Notes under the pieces: generated by a model
Databases searched by the model: none
Told to the model about the DNA's origin: nothing
Seen by the model: the letters and a program-made list of their open reading frames with translations, nothing else
Translations under genes and position numbers: made by a program
Assembly (NCBI RefSeq): GCF_014898815.1
Contig: NW_026515415.1
Coordinates: 41,795-105,794 of the forward strand
Direction of reading: 5' to 3'
DNA from: Panonychus citri
Lineage: Eukaryota; Arthropoda; Arachnida; Trombidiformes; Tetranychidae
DNA length: 64,000 nt
In this document: positions 26,118 through 41,143 of the stretch, piece by piece
Layout of the letters: each line of letters starts with the position of its first letter
How positions within the stretch are numbered: position 1 is the stretch's first letter

Positions 26118-27239
26118 TGTATAAATCGTTATCAATCAATATTTGTCATCTATTGTTCAATTGTCCATCTAAATAAATCTTAACATCTTTCGCCAAAAAT
26201 GTAGCCAACTTGTTTTTTAAGTAATCGTGTTGAATTTAATGTAGACAATACTCTGATGAAAAATTATGCTATGATATGCCAGCTGATTCAAAAAAAACCG
26301 CGAAAATGGCTCTTCCTATTTGTCTCAATGTATGTAAAAAGCTAGTGAAAAGATAGTGAGAAAAATGACAATTGTTTAAATAATAAAATTTATCTCAAGA
26401 ATCGAAAAGTTTTATCAAAAGTTATAACATAAGTTAACTCGTTCATGTAATTGTTCAATTACTAAATCGGATCTGTTCATAGAATCAAACAGTACATCAT
26501 GTACGACGTCTGCAACATCCACCAAAACATTAAGTCCTCACCGCAATGATGTGTACCACCAACAGAGAAAGTCGAATTATTTGCTACAAAACAAAGGAAT
26601 AATCTACGTCGAGGCTCTGATGCCATTAATCGCGAACGATTTGTTACTCCGAAGACTTTCGAGGTCAAAGAGGTTCGAGTTATCATCATAGAATTACTTT
26701 TAACTGAGGCAAGAGCAGATAACTTAAGAATGAGGATTATGAACAGAATTTGTCTTTGTCTAATGTTTCAGCAACAGCTGTTTCAGTGACGAGGAGTTTT
26801 TGTAGCTAACTGCAGCAGAGAGTTCAACATAAGTTGATCTAATATTTTTTTCTACATACAATTGCCTGGGGCAATCAGGAAATATCCTGTTATGTTAAAT
26901 CGCATAATAGTCAGACGCTTTCTGCAGTGATATTTGTATCTTTTTCATCATTTACGCTTGCTTTCGTCGAAACATGAATTTCAGTCAAGTCCATCAATGA
27001 TGTTATATGCAAAACATAAGTATTTCTCCCCGTGGTTCTTTTTATCGATTGGTTTGATGCATATCTTTGTTACCTTAATAATAAGCTCAAAATGCAATCT
27101 TCTAATCAAATGTAATTTCCATCAAAAAGTCAAAAACCGATATGATAAAGGTATCATGGAAGTAAAAAAGCGAAAGAAAAGAATTCGGATTAAAAAATCA
27201 ACATGTACCTAAATCACAAAGATTGCACGACTCTTATGC
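26118..27239. other. no recognisable gene
   Basis: Short broken frames only. Near 26690 a fragment LLLTEARADNLRMRIM weakly resembles LARAQADNLL in the 22.5-kb zinc-finger pseudogene, which might mean a second decayed copy, but the match is too short to annotate. Confidence 0.4.
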
Positions 27240-27530
27240 TCTTTGTCACGAGCAAATTTATGAAAATTGGATGAAAAGGATTCTGCCTCAAACACGCTAT
27301 ATATCAACAACTAAAAATGTCCAGACGGAGCCTCATTATTGCTATTAGATCAGATTGTGACCATCAAATGACCTTGAAAACGTATCCTATCAAAATGACC
27401 GGGATGACCTTGATATTTTGATATGACAATTCAGTATGGCCTAAACTACCATAACTTGAGTCTGGGGTCTGAACACTCAAAAACAAAAAAGTTATTCATG
27501 AAAAACTTGTTGGTGAAATACCCTGTATAA
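27240..27530 (+). repeat. short CCCTGTAT-ended repeat, copy 1
   Basis: A non-coding dispersed repeat with two TGACCTTGA words (27369-27377 and 27405-27413), the string GATATGACAATTCAGTATGG, and an end reading GAAATACCCTGTATA. It aligns in order with the copies at 44.0 and 58.0 kb. TATACAGGG-type termini suggest a Tc1/mariner-driven MITE. The left end is not sharply defined. Confidence 0.6.
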
Positions 27531-30500
27531 AGCTTGCCTTTCAATTAGTTTATCTAGTCAAATTATTTTTTGAAAATTTTTCATATCATCGTCATCGTAA
27601 AGTGATCATGATTAACATGATTCGTCTTATAAGTTTATCATTCTTTTTTAACAAGTTAACACCCTAATTAATTTCTTGCTCGTTTATACAATTGAAAAGA
27701 TGCAAGATTAAATTATTGGAATATTCACTTTACATCATGATTCTTATAAGCTCAGTTCAGTTTTAACAATCTTGTCAATCTTTTGTTTCTTTTTTTAATA
27801 TACAGAGTTATCATTTTCGTTGATCAACATTTTTTTCAATAAGAGCCTGCATCTATCTCCACCTTTACCTGTTTATCCTCATCAATCAATCCCCCCTGTC
27901 AACATGAATTATGAATGACTTTCATATTTGGACAAACATTTTCAACTCTAATCATAATGTTATTACTCATAATATTAATGTGCATAAAATAAGATGATTA
28001 TTCATCATATTCAAGAGGGTGGGGTGAATGAGATAAGCAAACATGATGATTAGAAATGAGGATAACAAAGTAAATGACAAGAGATGAACAAATTATCTCA
28101 TTTGTTTTTAGATCCACAACCAAAGTCAATGAGTTTAGAGATTCGGACAATTTATATTATTACGATAATAAATCATTATCATGTAAGAAATATATATTTA
28201 TTTTGCAAGATATATTCCAAATGAATAAACAATTCATCATTTGTGAATAAGATAAGATAATGAACACAAAGGAACAGGATGGACATAAATTGATTAATGC
28301 TATCAAATTGATTTGTGAAGTTAATCACAGTCAACAGAATAATCTGATTATCGTGTTTTCATATTAATTCATAAAACCATAAAGTTCAATAACTACTAAT
28401 AATAAAAATGTTCAATGACTTATAAACATCCACTGAGAATTGATTCCAATTAAATCCAAAAGAACAGTAGAAAACCTTAGGCTTTGAAATTTATCATAGA
28501 ATCAAAGATTCTCATCAAAGAATAGTATTTAAAACCAAATCATTGTAGGCTCTTCATGTAACCGGAAAAATTATGACAATTATGAGCCTCATGGTTTATA
28601 TATTTATCTTCATTAATTATTATACTGGTATTAATGAAAAAAAGAAAAATTATTAAACAACAATTAGTTCAGCTATTTATACTAATGCTTGCTTATGATG
28701 GTCAATTCCGAGTATCCATATTAATATTATTTAGATAACAAAGATTACAGAAACTGATACTGAATGAATTTTATTAATGATGAGTTGATTATAGATTAAT
28801 TTATTTTGAAGATAAAAATTATTTATTAACTAACATGATAAAGATGCAATCGTTGATATAACGATGATCAAGTTGATTGTAATAATAATAGAAATAAATG
28901 AATATCATATATAACCGAGAATGGACATTCACCATGAAGGATACATACAGATACTAAAACAAAAAAAATGGATGAGAAAAAAAATCAAAGGAAAACCTCA
29001 GAATCAGAATTACAATTATCAGAATTAAGGATTGATGGAATTCAGTATTTAGTATGAACGGAATTAAGAAAGTAAATTGATTCATATACTTATCTCTCTG
29101 TTTCTCATACTCTCTCCATCCTCCCTGCATAGTGATTAATATGATCAAAGATGAAAGAAGTAAAAATGAAATAGTAACTTGTGTCTTCTAATATTTGTAT
29201 TAATAGATGTGAGAGTTTCTTTTGTACAATAGGATGAGCAGAAAGAGTTTCTTTCCTTTTGAATGACTGGTACAATCTCTGGATGAGAGAGGGAGAGAGA
29301 GGAGAACGAGAAAAAAAGAAAGCTCGAAAAAGAGAGAAAGAAAGAAATTGTTGAGTGGACATCCTAAATCACGATTAATGGTGCTATTAATCAAACAATC
29401 GCACAAAGAAAAGATGATGATGATGATGAAGAAAACAAATCGAGATGAACTAAAGCTTAACCAAGAAAGATGCAGTTATGGATGAAAATGAAGGATGATT
29501 AAGATGATGATGATGGAGAAATGACCTAAAAGAAGAAAGAAAGGGGAAAAGAAAGAAGATATAACACTTAAAAGAAGATGATGATGACTTTGATATCTTC
29601 TTCTTCTCTCCTTTTGTTCTTCATCTTTGTTATGGGCCCGAATGAGAAAAAAATGGTTATCATCATCAGGCGAGCTTCATATTAGGTAAAGCGAGATGAA
29701 TTTGGTGAAAAGCTGAAGAAGATGATGAGAAATAATTTCATCGCTTGACCAGTTCATTAATTTTAGATCATAGACCATTCGATTGACCTTCTCAGCCTGG
29801 AGGTCTTTGTTGGTGTGGTGTGTCTATGTGTCTATTTTGACCTTGCCAATATCAACTTGCCCATCAAACAAATGAATCAATTTTAAGTTACTGTTACTTG
29901 TATGATGGTCATTTTGGTAATGGACATTATCACGATGAGAAGATTATTGCTTGTGATTGTACATGATCACCTTTTCAAGTTTAATAGACCTCGAATTGAT
30001 GTAATCTCTTATTTTAACACGAAAGTGAAAAAAAGAGATGATGTTATACTTTTTGTTCATCAAAAATTGTTGACGATTGTTAATTAAATGTGATAAATGT
30101 GACACAATCATCGTTATCATGGTCATCATTCTATGGCCATTGTTCAATTTTTTCTATTTTTTCACTTTAACTTTGTAAGAATAGGAAAAATAGAGAATAT
30201 CCGAGAAAACAATTCTCGATTTTTTTATTCTTGATGTGTAGGGAAAATCTCTTGACCATGGGTATTCATTGTCATCAATTGTAGTATATCAATGTCCAGT
30301 TGCTACCTAATAGTAACAATTCTAGATGGATAGATAGATAGGAATAGATAGCGCAAACATTTTTACCAGTGAATCTTCATCATTATCATGATGTAACATT
30401 ATGATGAATAATGGAAACTAAATATACTTGTACTTGTGAATGTAATCATATTCAAGGATTTATATTCAAACAATTAACTTGAATAACTTTTGGGATCTGG

Positions 30501-31969
30501 TGAAAAGTGTAAATTGATAATAAATGATTGTTATTATTATCATTATCAATATCATCATCAATACAGACTGATGATGACGATAATGATTATAACAATAAAA
30601 ATAATAACATTCAAGTAATTGAATGGATGCTTAGATTTATATTTTGTTATTACATGATCATTACCAATGGACTTTGGATATGACAATAAAGTCAATTAAT
30701 TTGACAAAGACAAATGATACTAAAACTGAAGGGCTAATGGTTGACCATTGGCGAGGTTAACCAGAATTTCCGGGAAAAATGTTCCACTATTTTTACATAA
30801 TGATTGATTTTCTAGCATCGGAAATCTTATACAAGCTATTATACTTTCGACCGAAGTTACATTGCAAACAAATTTCCACTGAGAAAGTAACAATTATCAA
30901 TATTTTGCATGTGAAAACTAGTGGTTTCCGTTTCCTTTTAGTAAGAGGAAGAAAAATTTGCCTTTATAGTGAATAGTAAATCACCCTGAAGAGTGATTGG
31001 TGATGAAATTGATAAATGAATATCTATATACACTGAATGAGCTTGAAAGTGGAAGATAATGAATTGAACAGAGAGAAAACAGAGTGAGAGAGGAAACTTA
31101 TCAAGCACCATGATGATGATTCTGATGATTCTGATGGATGACCATTGAAAAGTTGCTACATGTCCCAATATCTTTTGCAATTTTCGGCAAATTTTTCAAT
31201 CAATTAATGGGATGATTATATTTATATAATAGGAAGAAGAAAAGCTTGATTAGCATTAAGTTGATCGAGGTGGAAATACTTTGTAATGGTGGAGAAAAAT
31301 AGGACACTATTGATCATCCTCATCTTTGCACCAAGAATCTCATTCATCTTCCAATGAATGAATATGCTGATAATGATTGCGATAATGAAGAGGATTTTCA
31401 ATGGTAAAAGTATAATGAAAACAGATAAGTGGGAAACTGTAAACTTTTCAATCGCTGAGGAAAAAAGATAAGTGAAAAGTTTCAATTTAGATAAATTGAT
31501 ACAAAAAAATTGCCCTGAAATTATATGTGTTATTCAGATTAGAATGTTGATCGTGTTTACTTTATTTGTTTTGCTTCATTCAATCAAGAAATATCCTTAT
31601 GGACAGTTTAAAATTTTGAATCAATTATCCTCATATGATTTCAAGTCGAAAGTAACAAAAAACAAAGTTCATTTCCATCATCCTCATACACTTGAACAGT
31701 AAAAGATAAAAATGATGACAAAATGAAATGACGAGGATGATGAAAATGTAATAGATGAGGTGGTGAACTTTATTGGGATAAAATGCTTTTTAAAATAAAC
31801 TAATTTTTCCTCCTCTGCCCTTAACCCTCCCAAAGCATTTAACCCTTTCTGCTTGATTCAATCTTTCACAAGGGTCATCAGTGAATCAACTTCAATGAAT
31901 CTTCATGCTATTGAAATCAGGTTAATTATTTCCCATACTCATCAGCTAAATCCATCGTTGTATTCGATG

Positions 31970-31976
<7 letters not shown>

Positions 31977-32042
<66 letters not shown>
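31977..32042. repeat. (CT)n then (CTTT)n microsatellite
   Basis: About 25 CT units to 32027, followed by three TTTC units. Confidence 0.95.
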
Positions 32043-33290
32043 AACATCTTCTCACCATTTCCAATTTATCCTCATTCATCTTCAACACACAAATACACAC
32101 TCGAGATCTTCCATTTGAGATACACTTTAAAAGTAATTTTTTTTCTTTACTGTCTTCTATGTGATTCAATCTCTTTTGCTATTGAATTAATTCATTTCTT
32201 CACAAGAGATGGCAAAAAAGTTTCACATTCATCAAATGTTATATTAGAAAGTAAAAGGCAATCTCATAGATTCTCAAGATACATTTAGATATATTCATGG
32301 TAGTGGAAATAAAGTGTAACCAAAGAAGAAAAAGAAAAAGAGCTAAATCAATAGCAAAAGGTGGGCAATGAATAGAGTGGGTGGTGAGACATGATACATT
32401 AACCATAAGGGTACGAAGAATCGATCTGATTGAAAAAGTACGTGCTGACATGTTTTGTTTTCTCTTGATACCAAAATTCTAGCATACATATACTATTACA
32501 GTTTTGTTTTCTCGTTATTTTGTATCATTATTTTTATACCTTTTTACCTTTAACATGCTAATTATCAATCATTACATGTTACTATTATTACCTTGACTCA
32601 TTAATTTTTTCTTCTCCATCATCCTCCTCTCATTATCATCTAATTGATTCACCGCCAAGTACTAAGTACTAGTATATAAAATGTACCAGGATTAATTATC
32701 TTTTCTGTGATATTTCTGGTGATCATTTTATCTGAAAAACAACTTAAAATTAGTACGCCCTTTACCGCATTTTTATTTCGAATATTTCATTTCATTCGGG
32801 TTCCATGGATAATAGAATGCAAAAGAAGGAGAAACAGAGTTGGTAGCGAAGGAGAAGAATATGGAAAAATCAAAGTAGAGAAAAAGTTCTGGTGAAAAAT
32901 CGCATCAAAATTGCTTTTTGCTTTCACTTGGAAACATTGTTTCAGTTCTGTCGGTGATTTCTGATGCAACTTCCGATGCTCTGGGTTATAATTTTTGCTG
33001 GATTGAGATTGCCATTGGTTGCCATCTCATGACAAGGTTGAAGATTCTGTGTACCATACAATATATAAATTCAGTTCTATGGTTGAATAGTTTGCTCAAT
33101 TGTAAAAAAAAGGTTGATAAATAGCGAGAGAATGATTCAAGAGTAAAATCTTGCCAATTGTTTTGATTTTGACAAAGTTTCTCATGTTTTTTCATGTTAT
33201 TTTCCTTGTAATGCTGTTTGTCGGCTGATAGATTCACACACACATACACTTAGAATTTGGAAAGTTGCATGAGGGTTATGATGAAGAGGA

Positions 33291-33329
33291 AGAGAGAGAG
33301 AGAGAGAGAGAGATAGAGAGAGAGAGAGA
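33291..33329. repeat. (AG)n microsatellite
   Basis: About 19 AG units with a single GATAGA interruption. Confidence 0.95.
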
Positions 33330-35863
33330 AAAGAAGACTGGGGTAGAGATTCGCACCGAAAGGAAATAATGTTTCAAAATTTAGCAGAATCTTCAATGGT
33401 GAAAATTGTGATATCAATCAACTTGATGATATTTTTTCTTTTCTTCTTCTCTTTTTTTCTTTCAATTCTGTAATTTTTTACATCGTCATCATAATCATCC
33501 TCATCACGAGCCTCCCCTCTAAAGATGCTATAAGTTTATAATATACTTTTTGAATTATTGTTTCTTCGTGACCTAATCCATTTTCTTATTTCGATTTCTC
33601 AAATTTTTCTCTCTTCATTTTTCATTGAAAACTTTTTTTCCATTTACCATTCTCAAAGACATTCTCAGTTGATTTAACAATCCAGATAATCATCAGCTTG
33701 AGAGTTATTGGCAAATTTTAGTGTTAATTTATTTCGCCAATTGATCAGCAATTGCCTCTATTACTTAGTGTTAATAGTGTTCATATATATAAGTTGTAAA
33801 AGGTCATTCTCAATTCTAGAAGCAATTCCAATGCCGTAAAAGTAAAAGTGAGCCATCGGTAGGTAAAAGTTGCTGAAATGAAGAAATGAAATCACCATAA
33901 TCCACCATGGACATCAAAACGCCATCTTCTGGGAAACTATTGATATGAAGAGAATTCTCTTATTGAGAAATACAGAAGTAAATAAAGAAAGAGATACGAA
34001 ATAGTTAGATTATTTATTAACATTCCAAACTGACCAATTTCGAATAGAAGGTTATAGAGAATCAGAATAGTAAAATGTTGATGGAATTTTCTACCAGTAA
34101 TCAACCAAACGGTTTTCTCCAAAAAAAGATTCGAAACTATTTACATTAAATCAAACGATAAATTATCTTAACTACTTAAAGAAAAGATGAGAAAAAAATG
34201 CAATCTACGGAAACACTGGGAAGATGAAGCTATTTCTATTGGAGTAAACATAAGAACTCGAAGTAATTGTAAGAAGATGAAATCGAAATGAAAAAAGCAG
34301 TGAATTGTTTCCAGGCGGTATCTTGTCAGAGGAATAAAATAATAGTAATAGAAAGATATAAGTTCGAAAAGGTCCAAAAGTAAAATGGGAAGAGAAGGAA
34401 GAAGAAAAGATTGAAAGAGATCAGAAGAAGAAGAAGAAGAAGAAGACAGAGAGAATGAGAGAGTGAAAATAAGATTGACAGGAAAGAGTAAAAATTAGAT
34501 GAGATGAGATAAAATCTCAGCAAGAATCTAAGTGAATGAACATCAACTAAGAGAAAACTTGATTTCATAAATCATGGTGAATATGATATATCCTATCAAA
34601 CCCCTTTTTTAATTTCATCTCTTTTTTTTCATCCTTCCATGGAAACACATATTCTTCCTTCATCATAATCATCATCTTCATCCTCGTCTTCATCCCCATC
34701 TATATATCTTCCTCCTTCAACCATCATCTTTAACTATTACTAATACAAGAGCATAATAAAGTTTCCGTTTAAACTTAACTCATGATAATTATTATCTTCT
34801 ATTGTATGATAATAGTTAATACAATTTAATATTTACATTTATTCATAGTTAATTAGTTTTTCTCTTTCAAGATAAGATAACTTATCATTAATTATATTTA
34901 TTAGTTTTCCATATGATTATGGTTATTACTGAAATTAATATATGATACGGAGAAGATATTGAACCATTATAATGAATAAAAAATTAATCAGAATTAATCT
35001 TTTCCTTTTCTGAGTTATCTTATTATTAGATTAATTTATGGAACTGATTTGGATTAAGATTCATATTGTAAAAATACATACATAAACACAAATACAAATG
35101 TATTGTTCACTCTATATGTAGCAACATCATTTCCTCTTGAATCGTAAAATTTTTCGGATTGTAATTGTGATTTATTTATATGTCATGATTAGTTCAATAT
35201 AATTCAGCCAGAAAATGTTGATATTTATTATCATGATGAAATAATCAAAAAAACATTAATCTGTCAAATTGAAGTGAAAAGCTACTGATGATTATCAGTA
35301 AACATATACAAAAAGAGATACACAAGTTAGCGATAATTGGAAAGCTCATCTTCAGCTCATGATAAAATATGATTAGCATGATGATCGTCAGTAAAGTATA
35401 TCCAACAACTCCCAGTGAGTATTTCAAACTATTCTGATTTGGTAATTGATAAGAATGGTGAAATTATTTCCCTACTTTAATATTATTAATATCTGTTTAT
35501 ATCTTGATTATGCTCAAAACTTTTCCAACATCAAAGTTTTTACCTGTCAACAAATTTTGACATCAAGTTTAAGATTGAGTTTAGTTATCATCATAATCAT
35601 TCTGGTTAAACATTTAATTGGATAGATACAAAGTCAAGTTATCATGATTTTAATCAATTACTTTGTTTCATTTTTCACCGGAATTTATTTTTCCTTCGTA
35701 TCTATGATATCTCATTTTAATGGGATGATAGTTACATCAAAAGTTGACAGGTAGATAAGTTTACTTAGGAACTTGTTGACACGTTTAGAAAGATAAGCCA
35801 ATTGGTTCTTTAATTACAATTTTAGTCACAATTATCAAATGAGAAGTTATTTCAAATCCAAAA

Positions 35864-36930
35864 TACAGTGGTTGACATAAGTATAAGAACAGTCAGTTTT
35901 TATCAATTTTTCTGAATAAAATCACAGCTTTGTCCAGATATGAATCGGATTAACTTAATTAGTGTAAATTTAAGACAAATTATCAATTGTCGGCGAAAAA
36001 AAATTTGGATTAGTTGCTAATTAACTAAATCATGTGTTTAGCATTAGGACAAAAGTATAAGAACATTTGGAAAGAATTAACTAATTACTGAATAAAAGAC
36101 TATAAATTCTGAGAAAAATCCATTTCTAGGCCAGTTTTAGTCCCTCTTTTCAGTGGTGAAGTTTTCATTAAGTTTTCATGAAAAATTTTCGATCAGTTTT
36201 TTAATTAGTGCAGTTACATAATGCCTCGTGCTTCAGCCTTAAGTGCTTATGAAAGAGGACAAATTGATGCTCTTAAGAACGAAGGACTTTCAATTCGTCA
36301 AATAGCTTCAAAAATTAATCGTTCTTCAACCGTAGTGTTCAACTATATCAAATTAGGTGAAAATTATGACTCTTCCCCTCGGTCAGGTCGCCCCCCTCGT
36401 TAGATGAACGTGATAAAAGACGAATTCTGAGGATGGTTGCTGATGGAAATTCATCCTGTGCTAAAATTTTAGCAGAAACTCAACTCACGGTATCATCTCG
36501 CACCGTGAATCGTGTAATTAAGGAATCTGGACTATTCGAATTCAGTGCAATGGATGTAAAGCCTAAACTAACGGAGGCACACAAGGTGAAGAGATTAGAG
36601 TTCGCTCAGAATTACATGACCTGGTCAAATGAATGGATTAGTGTAATATTTTCTGATGAAAAATAGTTCAATTTGGATGGTCCTGATGGATTAAAATGCT
36701 ATTGGCATGACATCAGGAAGGATAAAAAAATTTTCTCAAAAAGAAACTTTGGTGGCGGGACTCTTATGGTGTGGGGGGCATTCAGTTTCAATGGAGTTTT
36801 ACCTCTAGTAAGAATAACCCCAGCAATGAATTCAAACGATGACGTTAAAGTAATAAATGATAATCTAATTCCTAATGCCGTCGAAAATGCTGGGAAAGTA
36901 AAGTGCTCCGTAAAGTTTTTGATTTTATAA
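35864..36930 (+). mobile_element. 3'-truncated Tc1-like element
   Basis: The left end follows a TA (35864-35865) and begins CAGTGGTTGACATAAGTATA. A second copy of the core, GACAAAAGTATAAGAAC, lies 174 bp further in (36048-36064; first copy at 35874-35890). Two repeats inside one terminus is the inverted-repeat/direct-repeat layout of some Tc1 elements, where each repeat binds transposase. The transposase frame starts at 36221. The element stops matching after about 36930; no right terminus is visible, so the 3' third is deleted. Confidence 0.8.
36221..36930 (+). pseudogene. Tc1-like transposase, truncated
   Basis: Begins MPRASALSAYERGQIDALKN with the helix-turn-helix segment LSIRQIASKINRSSTVVFNY and the hinge GRPPR. 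A one-base loss near 36401 shifts the frame, after which it reads VADGNSSCAKILAETQL and the first catalytic block WISVIFSDEK. A TAG follows at 36666. The frame continues NLDGPDGLKCYWHDIRKDKK and GGTLMVWGAFSFNG, then ends. The second Asp and the catalytic Glu are absent. The family is the same broad Tc1 group as the 23.6-kb copy (FSDEK...LDGPDG versus FSDEK...LDGPNG) but a different lineage. Confidence 0.92.
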
Positions 36931-37565
36931 AGAAATGTTTGAACTTTATTGGAAATTCGATGAAAAGACAAATTTTGTATATATTTGTATTTTTGATTCT
37001 TATTGAATCATACTATAAAATCCGCCCTTATCTTACAGAATGAAATGTGAGCTTTAATCCTTAATCTGCAGCGAATACCAATGCATTATAGTAGGTGCGC
37101 TAATACTAAGAAATATAAAATCTTATTCAATCTATTATTAATATTATTATACTATTGGAATTATTCCCTCGAAAGTAATGGAGTCAGCTTCATGTATATC
37201 TCAATAAGATCTCACTGAATCTGATTTAGAATTTTTAATCTTTTATACTTTTTTGTTAAGAAAAAAACTTTTACTAAATCTCAGCTTAAAGTATTGCAAC
37301 TTACAACAACTAAAAAGCAATACCCGAGAAAATGCAATAACATGAAATAAATAAAATCTTTCCTTTTTTTAAAATGTTCCCGGAAATGGAATCGATTCAA
37401 TATAGAATTTTAAATCTTCCAAGTAAAAGGCTAATAAGAATAGCCTCTTGTTTATGTAAACTGAAAAGTTGATGAGGGATGAAAATTGTAATAGAAAAGA
37501 AGGAAAGAAATCAAAGAAGGATAAAGATGATGAGAGTTCTTTTTTCTTGTAAATATAAATATCTG

Positions 37566-37570
<5 letters not shown>

Positions 37571-37599
<29 letters not shown>
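37571..37599. repeat. (AG)n microsatellite
   Basis: About 14 AG units. Opposite-strand frames over it are Ser-Leu artefacts. Confidence 0.95.
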
Positions 37600-37602
<3 letters not shown>

Positions 37603-40600
37603 GTGATCATACAAAGAATAGATATTAAAGAATCAAGATAATACAGAGAAATCAGAGAATGGTGATAATAATCATGTTGAGAAGGATAAGAAAGAGAGAG
37701 CAAAAATAAGCTATTGAATATGATTTTATGATGATGGTGTGAAAAGAAGGAAAAATAAAGATGAGAATCCATGTTTATCTCTAGAAAAAAAAGTTGTAAA
37801 CGATATTATTATCTGGTTGAATGGATGAATTGATAGAGTTTAAAAGAAATGGAAACCCTTTCACATTACACAATCTTCCTTTTGCCACTTTCTTCTTTAC
37901 TCCCCTCTAATCATAATTTCCTCATCCACCAAAATACTCTGATGCCTTCAAGGCTTAATTTTCACAGAGAGGGAGAAAGAGAGACGTATATGATGAAGAT
38001 GCAGATAGCAAAATAAGAATGCTGATAATGATTGTGATGATGTGAATGATAATGATGATAAAGAAAAAAAGAATGTAAGATAAAGAATTGAATAATATTC
38101 TTATACATATTATACAAAATATCATAAGGAAATAACAAGTTATCAGAAAATTCAGTTACACTACTTACCTTTAGGGTTTAGAATATTTCCACCAACGGAT
38201 TTTTCTTTCTCTCTCTCTACTTTTTCTTTGCACATCATTATGTCTATTATTTTGTATTATTAGTTAATAGTTTTTACATTATTATTATTTAATATTCAAT
38301 TTAATCAGAATGAAAATATTGCAGTAATATCTTTTGCATTAGATAATTTTGTGGAAACAAAAATTTAACCTAGATAAATAAAATTCACTCTCAATATTGT
38401 TTACGTGATATATTAAAATATAATATAAAACAGTAACAATAATATGATAAATATTTCGATGAATAGTTTACTTGATTGATTTAGAGTGAAAGTTTAATTT
38501 GTTTTGATAAATTATTGAAACAGAAATAAATTGCCAATCATTTCAATTTCATAATATATTTGCTCTATTAGTAAATAATTAACTTTGTATTACAATGTAA
38601 TCAATTTGTTCATTAAGCTTGACAAGTAAAGTTGAATAATAATCAATTGGTTGATTAAGTGTTAACCTACAATGTACTTTATGATAAAGTACGAGAGGTA
38701 AATTAAGGTTGATTGATTTTGATTATTGTTTTGCTCTTAGTTTAATTGTGACTATATTATAAAAGAGTTTCATTTCAGTTGTTTAATTTGTGTTTGTATA
38801 TTTACACATGTACGGCAATTGATTGACAGTCTGAGTTAAAGAAACAAAGTGAGATTATGTTAATGGTTTTGATGTTGGTGTTGATGATTTTCATTTCGCC
38901 ATGAGGATGCTGAACAAAAAAATCTAAAACACAGAAGCAGAAACAATTGAGTGGAACCTGAGAACGAAATGAAAAAAAAAATAAAATGATGATTACATGT
39001 TGATGGAAATGAAGTTTACTGTTGATACAGTTTGATGATTTTATGGGTTTTTTTGCTGGTGTATTACTGTTGAATTTGAATCGTAATGAAGCTGTCTCTC
39101 TCTCTCTCTCTTACTGATTCACATACTACACAAATTCTGGAAATGATTATTGACTATTAATGATGAAAAGGTAAATTTAGCTTAGCGAGAGGAATAATAA
39201 AAGTCACGAGGAAGATTATGTAAAAAAAGGTTACAGTTTATTTCACCAACAGTGTTATCAACATTGTATTCAGATTGAGTTGTTGTTGTTTTCACTTGAC
39301 TATCAGAATTGATTTCAAGTTGATTGTTACCCTAACTAAATACAATGTGTTTAAAATGATTAATATATATTATGAGCAAGTTATCATGATAAGTGGTTCC
39401 AGATACAATGAGTGACAGGTAACCTTGTCAATCAAGTTGCTTGATTATGGTTAAGCATTTTGATCATTATTACTTTTTGATTTGCCCTTTGTAACCTTTT
39501 GCTTAACAGTAGTTTTTTTTTGGATATTCGGTTGATAATAGTAATGTAACCTAATTGTTTTATACCAGTGAAGAGCCAAATTATTTGACTACTTTTATCA
39601 CACGATTGCATATCACAACTAACAGTGAATTAATGAATTTATTGAAGTAAATCTATGATCTTGATATGGTTGAATTTACTGTTGTTATTTTTGTTGTTGT
39701 TGACTCGCAATATTTTTATGACAATTAACATGGAAATGTTTATATAATACATTCATTCATATACATAATATAAATGAATAGTTATAAATATAATTAGTTA
39801 CCTCTGATATTGATTTTTTCTGCTTCTCCAGTAAAAATTTAAAGTTTATCATCTTCATCTTGTTCATATCATCAACAATACTTCATGGAAGTTAATTCAT
39901 GCCTGAGTAACCAGGTAAGTGTAATCTGCTGATGATGCATATTATGTTGTTGGATCGTTCAATTGGAACCATTGACACAACAACATCAGTTTTTACTCTT
40001 GAAAAAAAGTGACAGGTTGGTAAAGATAAAAAAGATGATCAGGATGATAAAGTGCCAAAAAGAGTCAAGTAATGCTATAATCTCTTACTAATATCTATCA
40101 TGAAGAGAAAGTTTTTAATGAAATTTCAACGAATTAAGCACAATTTCAAGCAAAAATGTATCCATTCACATAGTGATTATTACCGTTGGCTTTTGGTCAT
40201 CATAATGGTGACTAAAGTTTTGTTTTTTTCTTTGAAAATTCAAACTGTTTTTGTTCATTATTTCCTGTAGGAAGTTGAGCAAAAACAAAATCCATATCCG
40301 GTAATGAATGAAATAAAAAACGTGGACAATTTCAGCTTTTCTTCACTTTTAATGGTGTACAACTTGACCACTGTCCTTTGGACAATCAAGAATCAGTTAG
40401 ATTCATTGCCTTCTTTTTTAGCTTTTTCTCTTCAATTATAATCATTGTTGTCCATTTGATAATCACCCTCAAGACTTATAGTGGTCATTATATTTATTAT
40501 GATATCAATTCTTGATTATTTTTTTTGTTATGCTTCATGTTTTTTTTTATTTGGTGAATTGGTCAACAAAACTTTTCAGTTGAACTGCTGTTAGTTAAAT

Positions 40601-41123
40601 GAGCTTTTCAGTTAAGGGAGGAAGAAATTTGGTGGATAAAATTTCAACCTCATTTACTATTTCAAATGATAATCGTAATCATTTGATTGGAGATGCAAGC
40701 GGAGGATAAGGAGGGAAACTCTAGTCCAATGTGAGTACTGACTTATGATGATGATGATGATGAAATTAATGAGTAAGCTTGAGGTAGAGAACATTGAAAA
40801 GTTGTAATAATGTTTATGAACAAAAAAAACCATCTCGTTTAGCATGACAACAATAAGTACTGACCACAAGTCACTTGGACATTTTCCCCTCATTCTCTTA
40901 ATGATGATGATGACAATGTAAAAGTAAAGAAATCTCATCAATACTACTGATGATGGGTCATTTGGTCAGTTTAACTTGGACCCAATTTAATATAACAATA
41001 ACTGTTAAGGTGACTTTATGCCAGTGAACATTTCATTTCATTTCATTTCTAACTTTTCATTATCATTATCCAGAGAGTCTGATATCCAGTTTAATGATTA
41101 TCATCACTATTATCAACAACAAG

Positions 41124-41143
41124 ATGATGATGATGATGATGAT
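41124..41143. repeat. (GAT)n microsatellite
   Basis: Six to seven GAT units. Confidence 0.9.

Larger units (their letters stand above)
27531..35863. other. gene-poor region with microsatellites
   Basis: No supported gene. Contains (CT)n and (GA)n arrays listed separately, purine-rich strands around 29.2-29.6 and 34.2-34.5 kb (GAAGAA runs near 34425), and ATC-rich patches. Several frames of 60-100 codons here are low complexity or lack any recognisable motif. Confidence 0.55.

Noticed and set aside
31853..32164. Forward frame of 103 codons with a central Ser-Leu run
   Set aside because: Its core is the (CT)n microsatellite, the flanks are non-descript and there are no splice or domain signals.
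36699..36971. Minus-strand frame of 90 codons
   Set aside because: It is the antisense shadow of the Tc1 transposase pseudogene.
37369..37772. Two minus-strand frames of 81 and 106 codons
   Set aside because: Both cross the (AG)n array at 37571-37599 and are low complexity, so they are not credible genes.
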